From contig NZ_BMTS01000045.1 of assembly GCF_014649795.1 (NCBI RefSeq), positions 1-35,759 on the forward strand: 35,759 nucleotides of DNA, given 5' to 3'. The stretch's first letter is position 1; the number at the start of each line of letters is the position of its first letter. Below are positions 14,301 to 21,752 of this stretch, in pieces. This DNA comes from Streptomyces melanogenes. Lineage in GTDB: Bacteria > Actinomycetota > Actinomycetes > Streptomycetales > Streptomycetaceae. A program made the position numbers and the translations under genes. The notes beneath the pieces were generated by a model. It was not told the DNA's origin. It saw only the letters and a program-made list of their open reading frames with translations, and made no database searches.

Positions 14301-17122
14301 CCGGTGGCACCGCCGGCCGCCTCGCGCGGTTCCTCGTCCGCGACCGCGGCGGATGGGGCGGGAGCGGCCTCGGAGCCCAGTTCCGGGCGTGCGCAGGGAT
14401 TGGGGATGAACACCCGCTCCCGCCAGGGATCCACGGGCCGACCCTCGCGCCCCTCGAACAGCGCACCGGTGTGCTGGAGCGCCCCGCATGCGAAGAGCGC
14501 CGCCGCGGTCTGCGCGCGGGCCCGGGAGCCGCGCGCTCCGACGTCCAAGGACACGACCGGCACCCCGCTCTGGGTGGCGAGCGAGGCGAGCGCGTGCCCC
14601 GCTCCGGCCTCACAGAACAGGTCCGTGCGCGACGCCACCTTGCCCAGCGCTTCCCAGAACCGCACCGGCTCCGTCATCTGGTCGCACAGCAGCGCCTGCA
14701 ACCGGGTGCCGCCGACCCGGCAGATGCCACCGCTGACGCTGGAGAGCAGCGTGCGGCGGGGCCGTGCGAAGCGGGTGGCGCGGATCAGCGGCGCGAACTC
14801 CTCGGCAGCCTTGGCGACGGCGGGAGAGTGGAAGCCGTGTGCCACGGGCAGCGCCACCGTGCTCACGCCCCGATCGGCCGCGCGCCGTGCCAGCGCGGCG
14901 AGTTCGTCGAGAGGGCCCGCCACCGCGTAGGCCGAGGGCCCGTTGTACGCGGCGATCACCACGGGGGTGCCACGGCGCAGCTCCCGAGTGGTGACGGCGT
15001 CGGCGGTGACCGCGAGCATGCCCGTGCCCGGCTCGCTCAGGTCGGCCATCAGTCGGCCCCGCTGGGCGACGAGTGCGGCGCTGTCCTGTCCGTCCAGGCA
15101 CCCGGCCCACACCAGGGCGGCGTACTCCCCCAGGCTGTGCCCGAGTGCCGCTTCGGCCTGTACCCCCATCTTGTCCAGCCATCTCAACCCGGCCAGCGAG
15201 GCCCGGTGGATGGCCGGCTGCGCGATGGCGGTGTCGGTCACGGCCGTGCCCTCGGCGATGGGATCACCGCTCGCCTCGTCGCCGAGATCGGCGCCCACCT
15301 CCCCCAGGTCGGCGCGGACCGGGGCACCTTGGCCGGGGAGGAGCAAGGTGACGCGTCCGGCCGAGGTGTGGCCGACCCACACGCCCGGACGACTGGCCAG
15401 GGCACCCTGCCGGGACTCGGCGACGACGGCCGCGGCCACCTTCGCGCGCTCGGCGAGCTGCTCCGGCGAGTCGGCAACCAGGGCCACCCGGACCGGCCCC
15501 GGATGCGGTGCGCGTCCCCACAGGACCGCCAGGTCGTGCACCTCGGCGTCGCTGAACCGCGGCGCCGCCCGGGCCAGGCGCTCAAGGCGGTCGGCGAGCT
15601 CGGCCGGATCGTCGCCGCTGAGCAGGACGAGTTCCTCGGCGGGCTCGCCGCGCCGGGCTCGCGGAAGGGACGCCTGGACGGCCGCGGAGCGCGGTCGGCG
15701 CGGACTGCGGGGGTCCGAGAGCACCAGATGGGTGTTGATGCCACCGAACCCGAACGCGCTCACCCCCGCGATCCGTTCGCCCCGGGGCCAGGCCTCCGCC
15801 TCTGTCGGCACCCGCAGCACCGCCGCGTCGCCGGCCAGTTCCTCCCGCGGCTTCTCGCAGCCCGTGGTCGGGGGCAGGACGCCGCTGCTGACGCTCATGC
15901 ACGCCTTGATCAGACCGGCCACTCCGGCCGCGGCCTTGGTGTGGCCGATGTTCGCCTTGACCGAGCCGAGCACGGCCGCTCGCTCGGCTCCGGCACGCAG
16001 CGCGCTCAGCGCCCGCAGTTCCACCGCGTCGCCCACGCCCGTGCCGGTGCCGTGTCCTTCCACCAGGCCCAGGGCGCTCGGCTCGATGCCCGCGTGCTCG
16101 TACGCCCGCCGCAGTGCGAGGAGCTGCCCCGACTGCTCGGGGCGAGTGATGCCGCCCGCACCGTCCGAGGACATGCCCCAGCCCCGGATCTCCGCGTAGA
16201 CCGGCAGGTTGGCGGCGGCCGCGTCCCGGGCCCGCATCAGGGCGACGACCCCGCAGCCCTCCCCGGGCAGGAACCCGGTGGCGTCCTCGTCGTAGATCCT
16301 CATACGGTCCTCGGCGAGCGCGCCGAGCCGGGCGAAGCCGACTAGTTCGAAGGGGTCGAGGCTGATGTCCACGCCGCCCGCGAGGACCAGGTCCGCGCTG
16401 TTGTCGCGGAGTTTGCCGCATGCCGTGATCACCGCGAGCAGCGAGGAGGAGCAGGCGCCGTCCACGGTGAACCCGCCACCGTGGAAGTCGAAGTGGTTGC
16501 AGACGCGGCCCGCGATGGTGTTGGCCAGTCCGCCCGAGAGGAACTCGTCGTCAGGGGCGGGGAAAGGCTCCAGATACCGTCGCGCGGTACGGGCGAGTAC
16601 CTGCTCGCAGGTGTCCTTGTCCAGCCCTTCCTCCTGGAACACACTGGCGAGGACAGCGCGTACGTAGGGCCAGCGCAGCCGCAGCGTGCGGGCGCGGGTG
16701 ACTTCACCGGTGAGGGTGTTGCCCAGGACGACGGCCACGCGGTCCCGGTCGAAGCCACCGCCGCCGGGGGAGCCGGCGTCCTCGAGCGCGCGCGCCGCCG
16801 TCTCCAGAGCGAGCCAGTGCGCCGGGTCGGCGGCCCGGTGCACGGTACCCGGCACGCGGAAGGCTGCGCGGTCGAAGTGCCAGCCCTCCAGCAGGGCGGC
16901 TCTCACTCCGTAGACGCTGTCGGGGCTGCGGCGGGTCGGGTCGAGGTACTCCTCCACCGCGAACCGCTCGGCGGGCAGCCGCCGAAAGGCCCGCCGCTTG
17001 CTCAGGACGAGGTCCCACAGCTGCGCGGGGTCGTCGGCATCGGGGTAGCGGCAGGCCATCCCGACGACGGCGATGCCGTCGTCGGCATCCCCGCTTGCCA
17101 TGTCGTAGGCGGGCAACAGCAC
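11276..17122 (-). CDS. pksE: Enediyne-type iterative type I polyketide synthase (PksE)
   Basis: 1948 residues. Domains in order: KS (about 15-470) with Cys224 in DGACSSSLLA, His357 in EGHGTGTG and His394 in NIGHTKAAAG; AT (about 590-880) with Ser663 in GHSLGEYAAL; ACP (about 945-1015) with the attachment serine in LHLSSL (976/977); KR (about 1195-1385) with GGGKGLG at 1207-1213 and Tyr1350; DH (about 1455-1720) with His1480 in SDHRIGG; and a C-terminal phosphopantetheinyl transferase (about 1735-1890) with D1801 and the W1844xxxE1848xxxK1852 motif. This order is unique to enediyne PKSs, which build a linear polyene by repeated cycles and self-phosphopantetheinylate. GTG 17122 is annotated, but AGGAG is only one base away; TTG 17116, seven bases from it, may be the real start. 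The stop lies 83 bases inside the thioesterase gene. Confidence 0.95.
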   Translation of the reverse strand: MLLPAYDMASGDADDGIAVVGMACRYPDADDPAQLWDLVLSKRRAFRRLPAERFAVEEYLDPTRRSPDSVYGVRAALLEGWHFDRAAFRVPGTVHRAADPAHWLALETAARALEDAGSPGGGGFDRDRVAVVLGNTLTGEVTRARTLRLRWPYVRAVLASVFQEEGLDKDTCEQVLARTARRYLEPFPAPDDEFLSGGLANTIAGRVCNHFDFHGGGFTVDGACSSSLLAVITACGKLRDNSADLVLAGGVDISLDPFELVGFARLGALAEDRMRIYDEDATGFLPGEGCGVVALMRARDAAAANLPVYAEIRGWGMSSDGAGGITRPEQSGQLLALRRAYEHAGIEPSALGLVEGHGTGTGVGDAVELRALSALRAGAERAAVLGSVKANIGHTKAAAGVAGLIKACMSVSSGVLPPTTGCEKPREELAGDAAVLRVPTEAEAWPRGERIAGVSAFGFGGINTHLVLSDPRSPRRPRSAAVQASLPRARRGEPAEELVLLSGDDPAELADRLERLARAAPRFSDAEVHDLAVLWGRAPHPGPVRVALVADSPEQLAERAKVAAAVVAESRQGALASRPGVWVGHTSAGRVTLLLPGQGAPVRADLGEVGADLGDEASGDPIAEGTAVTDTAIAQPAIHRASLAGLRWLDKMGVQAEAALGHSLGEYAALVWAGCLDGQDSAALVAQRGRLMADLSEPGTGMLAVTADAVTTRELRRGTPVVIAAYNGPSAYAVAGPLDELAALARRAADRGVSTVALPVAHGFHSPAVAKAAEEFAPLIRATRFARPRRTLLSSVSGGICRVGGTRLQALLCDQMTEPVRFWEALGKVASRTDLFCEAGAGHALASLATQSGVPVVSLDVGARGSRARAQTAAALFACGALQHTGALFEGREGRPVDPWRERVFIPNPCARPELGSEAAPAPSAAVADEEPREAAGGATGEDLTSIVVRLVAQATELEPASLALDQRLLSDLHLSSLKVTQLLTEAACAAGLEPPVAPLAMADASLAEIIDVLGSLPEADGDDRQETVVPGVGPWVRCFVEEPRPVALPEPAPVDRPGRVTVPSTEGALCATALRLLLGDAAGQAELAYVPDAASRECVTVLLGAARAALEGSHRLVLVTHGSGLSGFAGSLHQEHPELGITVLRVPQTDTGLERAAVVAAAEPGVLRELIVCEDGTLAAPTMVSDADPAAGEQVLGPNDVLLVSGGGKGLGFEGAAAFALSTGASLALLGRSDPVTDESLRRNLQRLAELGITASYQRADITDPLSASGAVAVLERKLGPVTALLHASGVNDPRRFTELTEAEVHAHLAPKTSGLSHLLAAVDRRRLRLLIGFGSVIGRYGLAGECHYALANGALRQMLEDEARTLPDCRTLVIDWSVWADVGMGERLGVLDRLARLDVTPIPLEQGLGLLLRLAGNTPLPTAVTVHGRMGLPPRPLAAEPHARAGRFLQHTRVHYPGVELVVDNTVSEETDPYLSDHRIGGLTVLPAVVGLEAMAQVASALAGRPLRHVQEVSLDRPVTLADGATRTLRLCALAEEGGIAVVLRSDETAFRADHFRAWFPLPATARAAEPDGTGPAVRPVAADDPGVPSEDLYGPLYFHTGRFRRVGALHGLRAREVRAGLHPDTSADWFGSGLPQGLLLGSPGRNDATIHALQACVPHRRLLPVGCEEFWAAEHQPQDGDGEAVVHARELWAEGGSYVWDVEARDGEGRLLARWRRLRLTDVGQLPRRTRWTPPLLAVALERGALTLGLDSALTVAVEPGGAQDRSVPPVRPPHGTSRSHCGRLTLTAAAPGGAAVDWQQVSADEGERVRKALGAHFAALWHQLRPAVDEPEYATAARLWTVAECMGKAGRTPTAPVTVDGVFEDGWVRFRSGRSLLATVVLPARLAPEEAVNETETDGDSGTVIAVALMAREGGGVHVAAQNVQPPASGDAGGDQPRRQRVLQ

Positions 17123-17128
17123 TCTCCT

Positions 17129-18127
17129 CTAGGAAGCCTCGGCGGCGACGGCACCGGCCGGGGTCGTGGCAACGGGCGCCGGGCCGTCCTCGGCCCGGGC
17201 GGCCTCCTGCCGGGGGGAAGGGATGTCCCCGCGACCGCGCGCCGACAGCACGACCAGGAGCATGCCGCGCAGCACACAGGTGATGACCAGCGCGAAGAAC
17301 ATGCCGAAGACGATGTGCAGATGGACCAGGGCGCCGTAGGTCGCCGCGATGGTCAGCCCGAAGACGAACTGGTTGCGCGGACGCCACGGAGAGGTCCCCG
17401 GATCGGTGATCATGTAGTTGGTGAAGAGCACGAACGCCGTGCCGGTCATCGGCAGCAGAGCGCTCACCGTGGAGACGTCGGTGAGCATTCCACGCAGCAG
17501 CGCCTGCGCCGCGAAACCGCCCACCCAGCCGAGGATCAGCGGCAGTTTGCCGGTGAGCTTGCCGTTGAGCAGGGTGCCGAGCACCAGGATCACGATGGGC
17601 GGGATCACGTCGGCCCAGTCGAACAGCCACTCGGTGAACTGGTAGGGCGGCGCGATGCCGACCCAGGGGAACAGGAGCAGCACCGCCGCGATGCCGACGT
17701 TGCTCGGGTTGAGCACGTGCCGGGCGACTCCCTTCACCTTGACCCGCACCAGGTACTTGCTGGACACCCCGAGCACCGCGGCCAGTACCGTCGCCCAGAT
17801 GTGGCTGTTGGAGTAGAGCAGCATGGCGCAGGCGAGGCCGCCGATGTAGGCGGGCAGCAGGAAGTCCACCGCCTTGCCCACGGGCGCCCGGAAGCGCGGG
17901 GCGCGTCGCTGGGACCACGCCTCGATCGCTTCCAGCAGTGCCTCGGTGCCGACCGCGGCGGCGACGCAGGACAGCGGCGTCGCGTACGCCTGCTCGAATC
18001 CGAGGACGGTGTGGCCGAGCACGGTGGCCGCCGTGATGGACATCGCGAAGCGGCGCAGTGCCGCGCTGCGGCGCTGTTCCGTTGTCTTCTTCGCCGCCTC
18101 GGGGGGTGCTCCGGAGTCGGTCGTCAT
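17129..18127 (-). CDS. unbU: UnbU-type enediyne membrane protein (RnfD/NqrB-like)
   Basis: 332 residues with about eight to ten hydrophobic spans. NPSNVGIAAVLLLFP (about 140-154) and the segment YMITDPGTSPWRPRNQ are shared with RnfD/NqrB membrane subunits and with the UnbU proteins of enediyne cassettes. Their biochemical role in enediyne formation is not settled; RnfD-like proteins move electrons across the membrane via bound flavin. ATG 18127 overlaps the preceding UnbV stop (ATGA), and pksE begins just after the TAG at 17129-17131. The last 35 residues are Pro/Ala/Glu-rich and not membrane-like. Family is clear from sequence plus context; function is inferred. Confidence 0.88.
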   Translation of the reverse strand: MTTDSGAPPEAAKKTTEQRRSAALRRFAMSITAATVLGHTVLGFEQAYATPLSCVAAAVGTEALLEAIEAWSQRRAPRFRAPVGKAVDFLLPAYIGGLACAMLLYSNSHIWATVLAAVLGVSSKYLVRVKVKGVARHVLNPSNVGIAAVLLLFPWVGIAPPYQFTEWLFDWADVIPPIVILVLGTLLNGKLTGKLPLILGWVGGFAAQALLRGMLTDVSTVSALLPMTGTAFVLFTNYMITDPGTSPWRPRNQFVFGLTIAATYGALVHLHIVFGMFFALVITCVLRGMLLVVLSARGRGDIPSPRQEAARAEDGPAPVATTPAGAVAAEAS

Positions 18128-20055
18128 GCGGGAACCTCCACGATGGTCCCGTCCTCGGCGAGGATCAGGTTGTGCCAGCCGGGGCGGATGAGCTGGGTGC
18201 GCTGGTGGCGCCTGCCGTCCGGGTCCCGCCAGATGACGTCGGTGCGCAGCGGGCCGGTCAGCTCCTCGCCGCCCAGGCCGAACAGGAGGTCGGGGGCAGC
18301 CACGCCGCCGTGCCCGTTGGCCGGGTACACCTGCTGTTCGGTGGTACGCCCGTCCGGCAGGTGCACCCGGGCCACCGCTCCGACGGCCGGAGCGGTGTGC
18401 GGTGCCGTCGCCGGCAGCCGAAGTCGCAGGCCGAGGAACGGGCCGGCCTTCGACTCGTTGTGGTAGAGCACGGACTGGCCCCACTGGTTGGCCGCGACGA
18501 AGTCGAGGCGCCCGTCCCCGTCGACGTCCCCGACGGCGAACCCCCGGGTGACGGCGGTGGAGGCCACTCCGGCCGCCTTGGCCACGTTCACATAGCGGCC
18601 CTGCGGGGTACGGGCGAAGAACGTGTTGGTGTCGTGGCCCGAGAGGTCGTCGCCCGGCTGGATGTGCGGCCACAGCTTCGGATGCTTGAGGATCAGGTCG
18701 TTGGAGAGCGCCGTCTCCTGGAGCTGGGCCCACCGCGAGGTCTTGCCCGCCACGAAGCCGGTGGCGTGCATCACCTGGGGGAAGCCGGAGTTGTCGAAGT
18801 CGGCGGCGGCGACGTCCCAGGTCCAGCCGGAGCGGGCCATGCCCGTGCTCTCGCTGTGGTCGTCGTAGGGCGCGTCTCCCAGACGCAGCCGCTCACCGAG
18901 CGTCTTGCGGTCCACGGTCGGCCGGAAGACGAAGTTGCTCTCCTCCAGCGCGTACGGCTCGGTGATGTTGCCGACCAGGATCGACTGCATCCCACTGCGG
19001 TCCAGGTCGGCGAAGGCCACTCCCATGCCCTTGAAGGAGTCACGGCCCACCACCTTTGACTTGGGCGTGGTGAAGTGGCGCGTCCCGGTGGCGGTACGGA
19101 AGGTGGGCCGGCCCGGCGCGGACTTGTTGTACAGCAGCCGGTCGGGGGCGAAGTCGTTTGCCTGGTACAGCTCGGGCAGTCCGTCACCGTCAAGGTCCTG
19201 GCTGGCCAGCGCGAGGGTCCAGCCGCGCGGTGAGGCGGGCCCGAAAGCGTCGGGCACCTCGCTGAAGTAGGCGCGCGGGCCCGCGCCGGAGCGCCCGTCG
19301 ACGTACCGGAAGAAGCGCAGGGTGCCACCGTTGCGGGCACCGGACATCGAGTCCGGCATCTGCAGCGAGGACTGGACGGCCGTCGGGTCGAGCACCCGGG
19401 CGCCGTCCGGGAAGTAGTTGCCGACCACCAGGTCCGGGCGGCCGTCGCCGTCGTAGTCCCCGATGGTCATCGCGTTGGTGCTCCACACCGGGTGGTCGGC
19501 GACCAGTTCCTGCGGCACGAACGCGGATGGGGACGGGGCGGCGTCGGGGACGCGCATGAACAGGACAGGCGAGCGTCCCCAGTAGTAGACAGCCACGTCC
19601 TGCCAGCCGTCCTGGTTGAAGTCGGCGGGCAGGCAGCCCATCGGGGCCGCGTAGGACGGCATCGGCAGTCCCCTGGCCTCCAGGGTGAACGGCTCGTAGC
19701 GGTCCTTGGTGTGGGGCGCCGTGCGGACGGTCACCGTGTCGGTGCGCGGGTCGACGAGGCAGACATCGCGCGACTCGTTCGCGCCGTCCGCCGAGAAGAC
19801 CCCCGCACCGGCGCCGACCGAGGAGATCCACGAGCGGATGTGGTGGAAGGCCGGGGCAACGGGACGCACCCGGCGGTCGTCGGACTGGTCCGGTGCGTTG
19901 AGGGGGGCGGCGGCGAAGTGGAAGGGAGCGGCCGCCGCGTCGCGGTCGGCAGCGGAGACGGTGTACGGCACGGCCAGGGCGAAGGCCGCGAGACAGCAGC
20001 CGAGCGCGGCGGCCTTGGGGGCCTGCGACCGGGCGAAGCGGGTCAGTGAACTCAT
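18124..20055 (-). CDS. unbV: UnbV-type secreted FG-GAP repeat protein (CRTAC1 family)
   Basis: 643 residues. The N-terminus has a Sec-type signal: ALGCCLAAFALAVP, cleavage near VSA-AD at about 35, and no twin arginine. The body carries repeated Asp-rich calcium-binding FG-GAP/VCBS motifs, among them DFNQDG (145-150), DYDGDG (200-205), DLDGDG (287-292) and DVDGDG near residue 500, as expected for a beta-propeller. The C-terminus (about 530-640) matches the ASPIC/UnbV domain, including GAVARVHLPDGR. UnbV is one of the five conserved enediyne cassette proteins; its role is not established. ATG 20055 overlaps the DUF1702 stop by four bases and its own stop overlaps unbU by four, so the genes are translationally coupled. 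Confidence 0.92.
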   Translation of the reverse strand: MSSLTRFARSQAPKAAALGCCLAAFALAVPYTVSAADRDAAAAPFHFAAAPLNAPDQSDDRRVRPVAPAFHHIRSWISSVGAGAGVFSADGANESRDVCLVDPRTDTVTVRTAPHTKDRYEPFTLEARGLPMPSYAAPMGCLPADFNQDGWQDVAVYYWGRSPVLFMRVPDAAPSPSAFVPQELVADHPVWSTNAMTIGDYDGDGRPDLVVGNYFPDGARVLDPTAVQSSLQMPDSMSGARNGGTLRFFRYVDGRSGAGPRAYFSEVPDAFGPASPRGWTLALASQDLDGDGLPELYQANDFAPDRLLYNKSAPGRPTFRTATGTRHFTTPKSKVVGRDSFKGMGVAFADLDRSGMQSILVGNITEPYALEESNFVFRPTVDRKTLGERLRLGDAPYDDHSESTGMARSGWTWDVAAADFDNSGFPQVMHATGFVAGKTSRWAQLQETALSNDLILKHPKLWPHIQPGDDLSGHDTNTFFARTPQGRYVNVAKAAGVASTAVTRGFAVGDVDGDGRLDFVAANQWGQSVLYHNESKAGPFLGLRLRLPATAPHTAPAVGAVARVHLPDGRTTEQQVYPANGHGGVAAPDLLFGLGGEELTGPLRTDVIWRDPDGRRHQRTQLIRPGWHNLILAEDGTIVEVPA

Positions 20056-21137
20056 CGCACGCTCCGGGGGCTCGTGGTGGTGTCGGCGGACCGGACGGCC
20101 GGGATCTCATCGGCGGTCTGTTCGGGAACGCCCGCCGGATCCGGATCCGTCTGGGCCGCCCACAGCCGTCTGACCCCGGCGCGCCAGGCCAGGTACTGCG
20201 CTGCCGAAGCGGGCTGGGATCCGAGGTCGGCCAGCGCGGTGTCGGTCCATCCGGCGGCGGTGTGCGCCGACGCCCCGGTGAGAATGGGGGCCGCGCTGCG
20301 GCAGTGTTCGGGCAGCGGCGTCCGCGCTCGCTTCCGGGCCGCACAGGCGAAGGCCGCGCCCTGGGCCAGATGCGCCCGGTATTCGGCTGATGCCTCCACC
20401 AGGGCGTGCAGTTCGCCCTCGCTCGCGCCGCCCGCGTAGGTGGCCGCGAGTCCGATGCCGCTCCAGAGGTCCGACCGTCGCCCCTGGGGGAACGCGGCCA
20501 CCCGCAGGCGCAGGGCCTGAGGGTCCGCGCACTCGTGGAACCAGAGGCAGCGTCCGAGCCCCTGGTCCCGCATCGCCCGCTTGTGCGGGTCGAGGCGGCT
20601 TTCGGTCCGGCAGCCGCCGACGACCCGGTCCGAGTCGAAGAAGCCCTGGTAGAAGCCGAACCCGTCCCAGGCCAGCCAGCGCAGCCAGGGATCACCGGCA
20701 CGGATCCCCGTCCAGGGGCGCAACCGCAGCTTGCCGAATGCCCAGCCTGCGCCCACGTGAATCAGATGCGGATAGTCCTGGCCCGCTTCCGCAAGCAGGC
20801 CGCGCAGTCTGCTTCCCCCGGAGAGAGTCATCAGATCGAGTAGTGCGCAGCCCATTCCAGCGCCTTCGAAGGCGAATCCCCGAAAATCCTCTGGAATCTC
20901 TTCGATCCCGCCTCTGAGGGCCTCGGCACCACGCACGCTCACCGCTTGGTTGAAGCCTTCCAGAAACGCTCGGCCGGAATCTTCCAGCGTCTGCCTGGCT
21001 GGTCCTTCACGCAGTCTGAATCGCCGTACTCCGAAATCGACCTGCCCCAGATCCTGCCGCAGCAGTCGTGCGGCACGGGCACCAAGAGGACCACGGGAAG
21101 TGCCCTGTGCCCCCTTGCCTGGAACGTAGAACGCCAC
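20052..21137 (-). CDS. DUF1702 family enediyne cassette protein (UnbL-type)
   Basis: 361 residues, apparently soluble. FVYG-like hydrophobic signals are absent. Motifs RGFAFEGAGMGCALLD (about 107-122) and HVGAGWAFGKLRLRP (about 146-160), with WDGFGFYQGFF and GLGRCLWF, are the conserved core of the DUF1702 proteins that accompany enediyne PKSs. The last 60 residues are Pro/Thr/Asp-rich. The reaction is unknown; genetics in known enediyne clusters groups it with UnbV and UnbU as essential warhead genes. GTG 21137 has AGGAGGGG upstream. It is the first gene of the minus-strand operon, and the divergent intergenic region to tatA holds the likely promoter. Confidence 0.85.
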   Translation of the reverse strand: MAFYVPGKGAQGTSRGPLGARAARLLRQDLGQVDFGVRRFRLREGPARQTLEDSGRAFLEGFNQAVSVRGAEALRGGIEEIPEDFRGFAFEGAGMGCALLDLMTLSGGSRLRGLLAEAGQDYPHLIHVGAGWAFGKLRLRPWTGIRAGDPWLRWLAWDGFGFYQGFFDSDRVVGGCRTESRLDPHKRAMRDQGLGRCLWFHECADPQALRLRVAAFPQGRRSDLWSGIGLAATYAGGASEGELHALVEASAEYRAHLAQGAAFACAARKRARTPLPEHCRSAAPILTGASAHTAAGWTDTALADLGSQPASAAQYLAWRAGVRRLWAAQTDPDPAGVPEQTADEIPAVRSADTTTSPRSVR

Positions 21138-21436
21138 CGCCGATTCCCCTCCTGCATTTCATCCGTTGCGACTAATATCCTCGGGGCAACCAGGTACATT
21201 CTTGATACGCCGAAAGGGTGCACCCTCCGGACTTTTGCCCCCAACCGAGTGAATCCCCACCCTTGGCGCGGTGATTGACGGGGAAGAACCAACGAAACGA
21301 CGACGATGGCTACGACGTCGCGTATCGAAGCGGACCCGCCGGGGCCGGCAATCGGATCCCCGCATCCACCCGGCGGCCACCGCGCAGAGAATTCCCTCTG
21401 CCGCCTCCCTGTCCGCCCCAGCCGAAGAAGGTCCTC
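21138..21436. promoter_or_regulatory. Divergent promoter region between the enediyne operon and tatA
   Basis: About 300 bases between two divergent transcription units, with a locally AT-richer stretch (about 21155-21215). It contains a perfect 12-base palindrome, agggtgcaccct, at 21215-21226, a plausible operator that could serve both directions. No sigma-70-type -35/-10 pair with correct spacing could be chosen confidently. The HxlR-type regulator encoded at 21753 is the nearest candidate to bind here. Confidence 0.5.
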
Positions 21437-21709
21437 ATGCTGGAAAACCGTCTGCTTGAAATCATCATCATCGCCCTGGTCGTCATGGTGCTCTTCGGAG
21501 CGAAACGGCTCCCGGACACGGCACGCTCGCTCGGCAAGTCCCTGCGCATCCTCAAGGCCGAGAGCCGCGCGGGTCGCGACGAGGCGGTCCAGCAGGAGCA
21601 GGCGGCCAAGCAGGCCGAGCCACCGGTGCTGCTCCGGGCCGAGGCCACACCGGTCCGCGAAACGCCCGCCCCGGTCTCGGAGCCCGCCGCCAAGGAGACC
21701 ACCCGCTGA
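21437..21709 (+). CDS. tatA: TatA, twin-arginine translocase pore subunit
   Basis: 90 residues. One N-terminal span LLEIIIIALVVMVLF, the hinge FGAKRLPDTARSLGKSLRI and a short charged tail are the standard TatA pattern; TatA oligomerises at TatBC to let folded proteins cross the membrane. ATG 21437 is chosen because GAAGAAGG lies just before it; a longer open frame to 21275 has no such site and no TatA homology. It faces away from the enediyne operon and is separated from tatB/tatC by about 12 kb, with the whole cassette in between. It is followed 43 bases later by the HxlR-type regulator gene. Whether this is the genome's only tatA or an extra copy cannot be told from the window. Confidence 0.93.
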   Translation: MLENRLLEIIIIALVVMVLFGAKRLPDTARSLGKSLRILKAESRAGRDEAVQQEQAAKQAEPPVLLRAEATPVRETPAPVSEPAAKETTR

Positions 21710-21752
21710 GTGGCCGGGACCGCGGAAGACTCGGCGATCCCGCCGCACACGA

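Noticed and set aside
14177..16345. A 722-residue open frame on the plus strand inside pksE
   Set aside because: It is antisense to the KS-AT-ACP part of the synthase, is rich in Arg/Gly/His/Pro as expected for GC-rich shadow frames, and shows no domain or ribosome site.
16481..18466. A 661-residue plus-strand frame across unbU and the start of pksE
   Set aside because: It is antisense to clearly identified genes and has shadow-like composition (His, Gln, Arg, Gly) and no motif.
18124..20055. UnbV protein as a Tat substrate of the local translocase
   Set aside because: Its signal region has single arginines only (TRFARSQ), so Sec export is more likely.
21306..21752. N-terminal extension of the HxlR frame back to ATG 21306
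   Set aside because: It would overlap the whole tatA gene in another frame and encodes Arg/Ser-rich sequence; GTG 21753 is the first start after tatA that keeps the HxlR domains.
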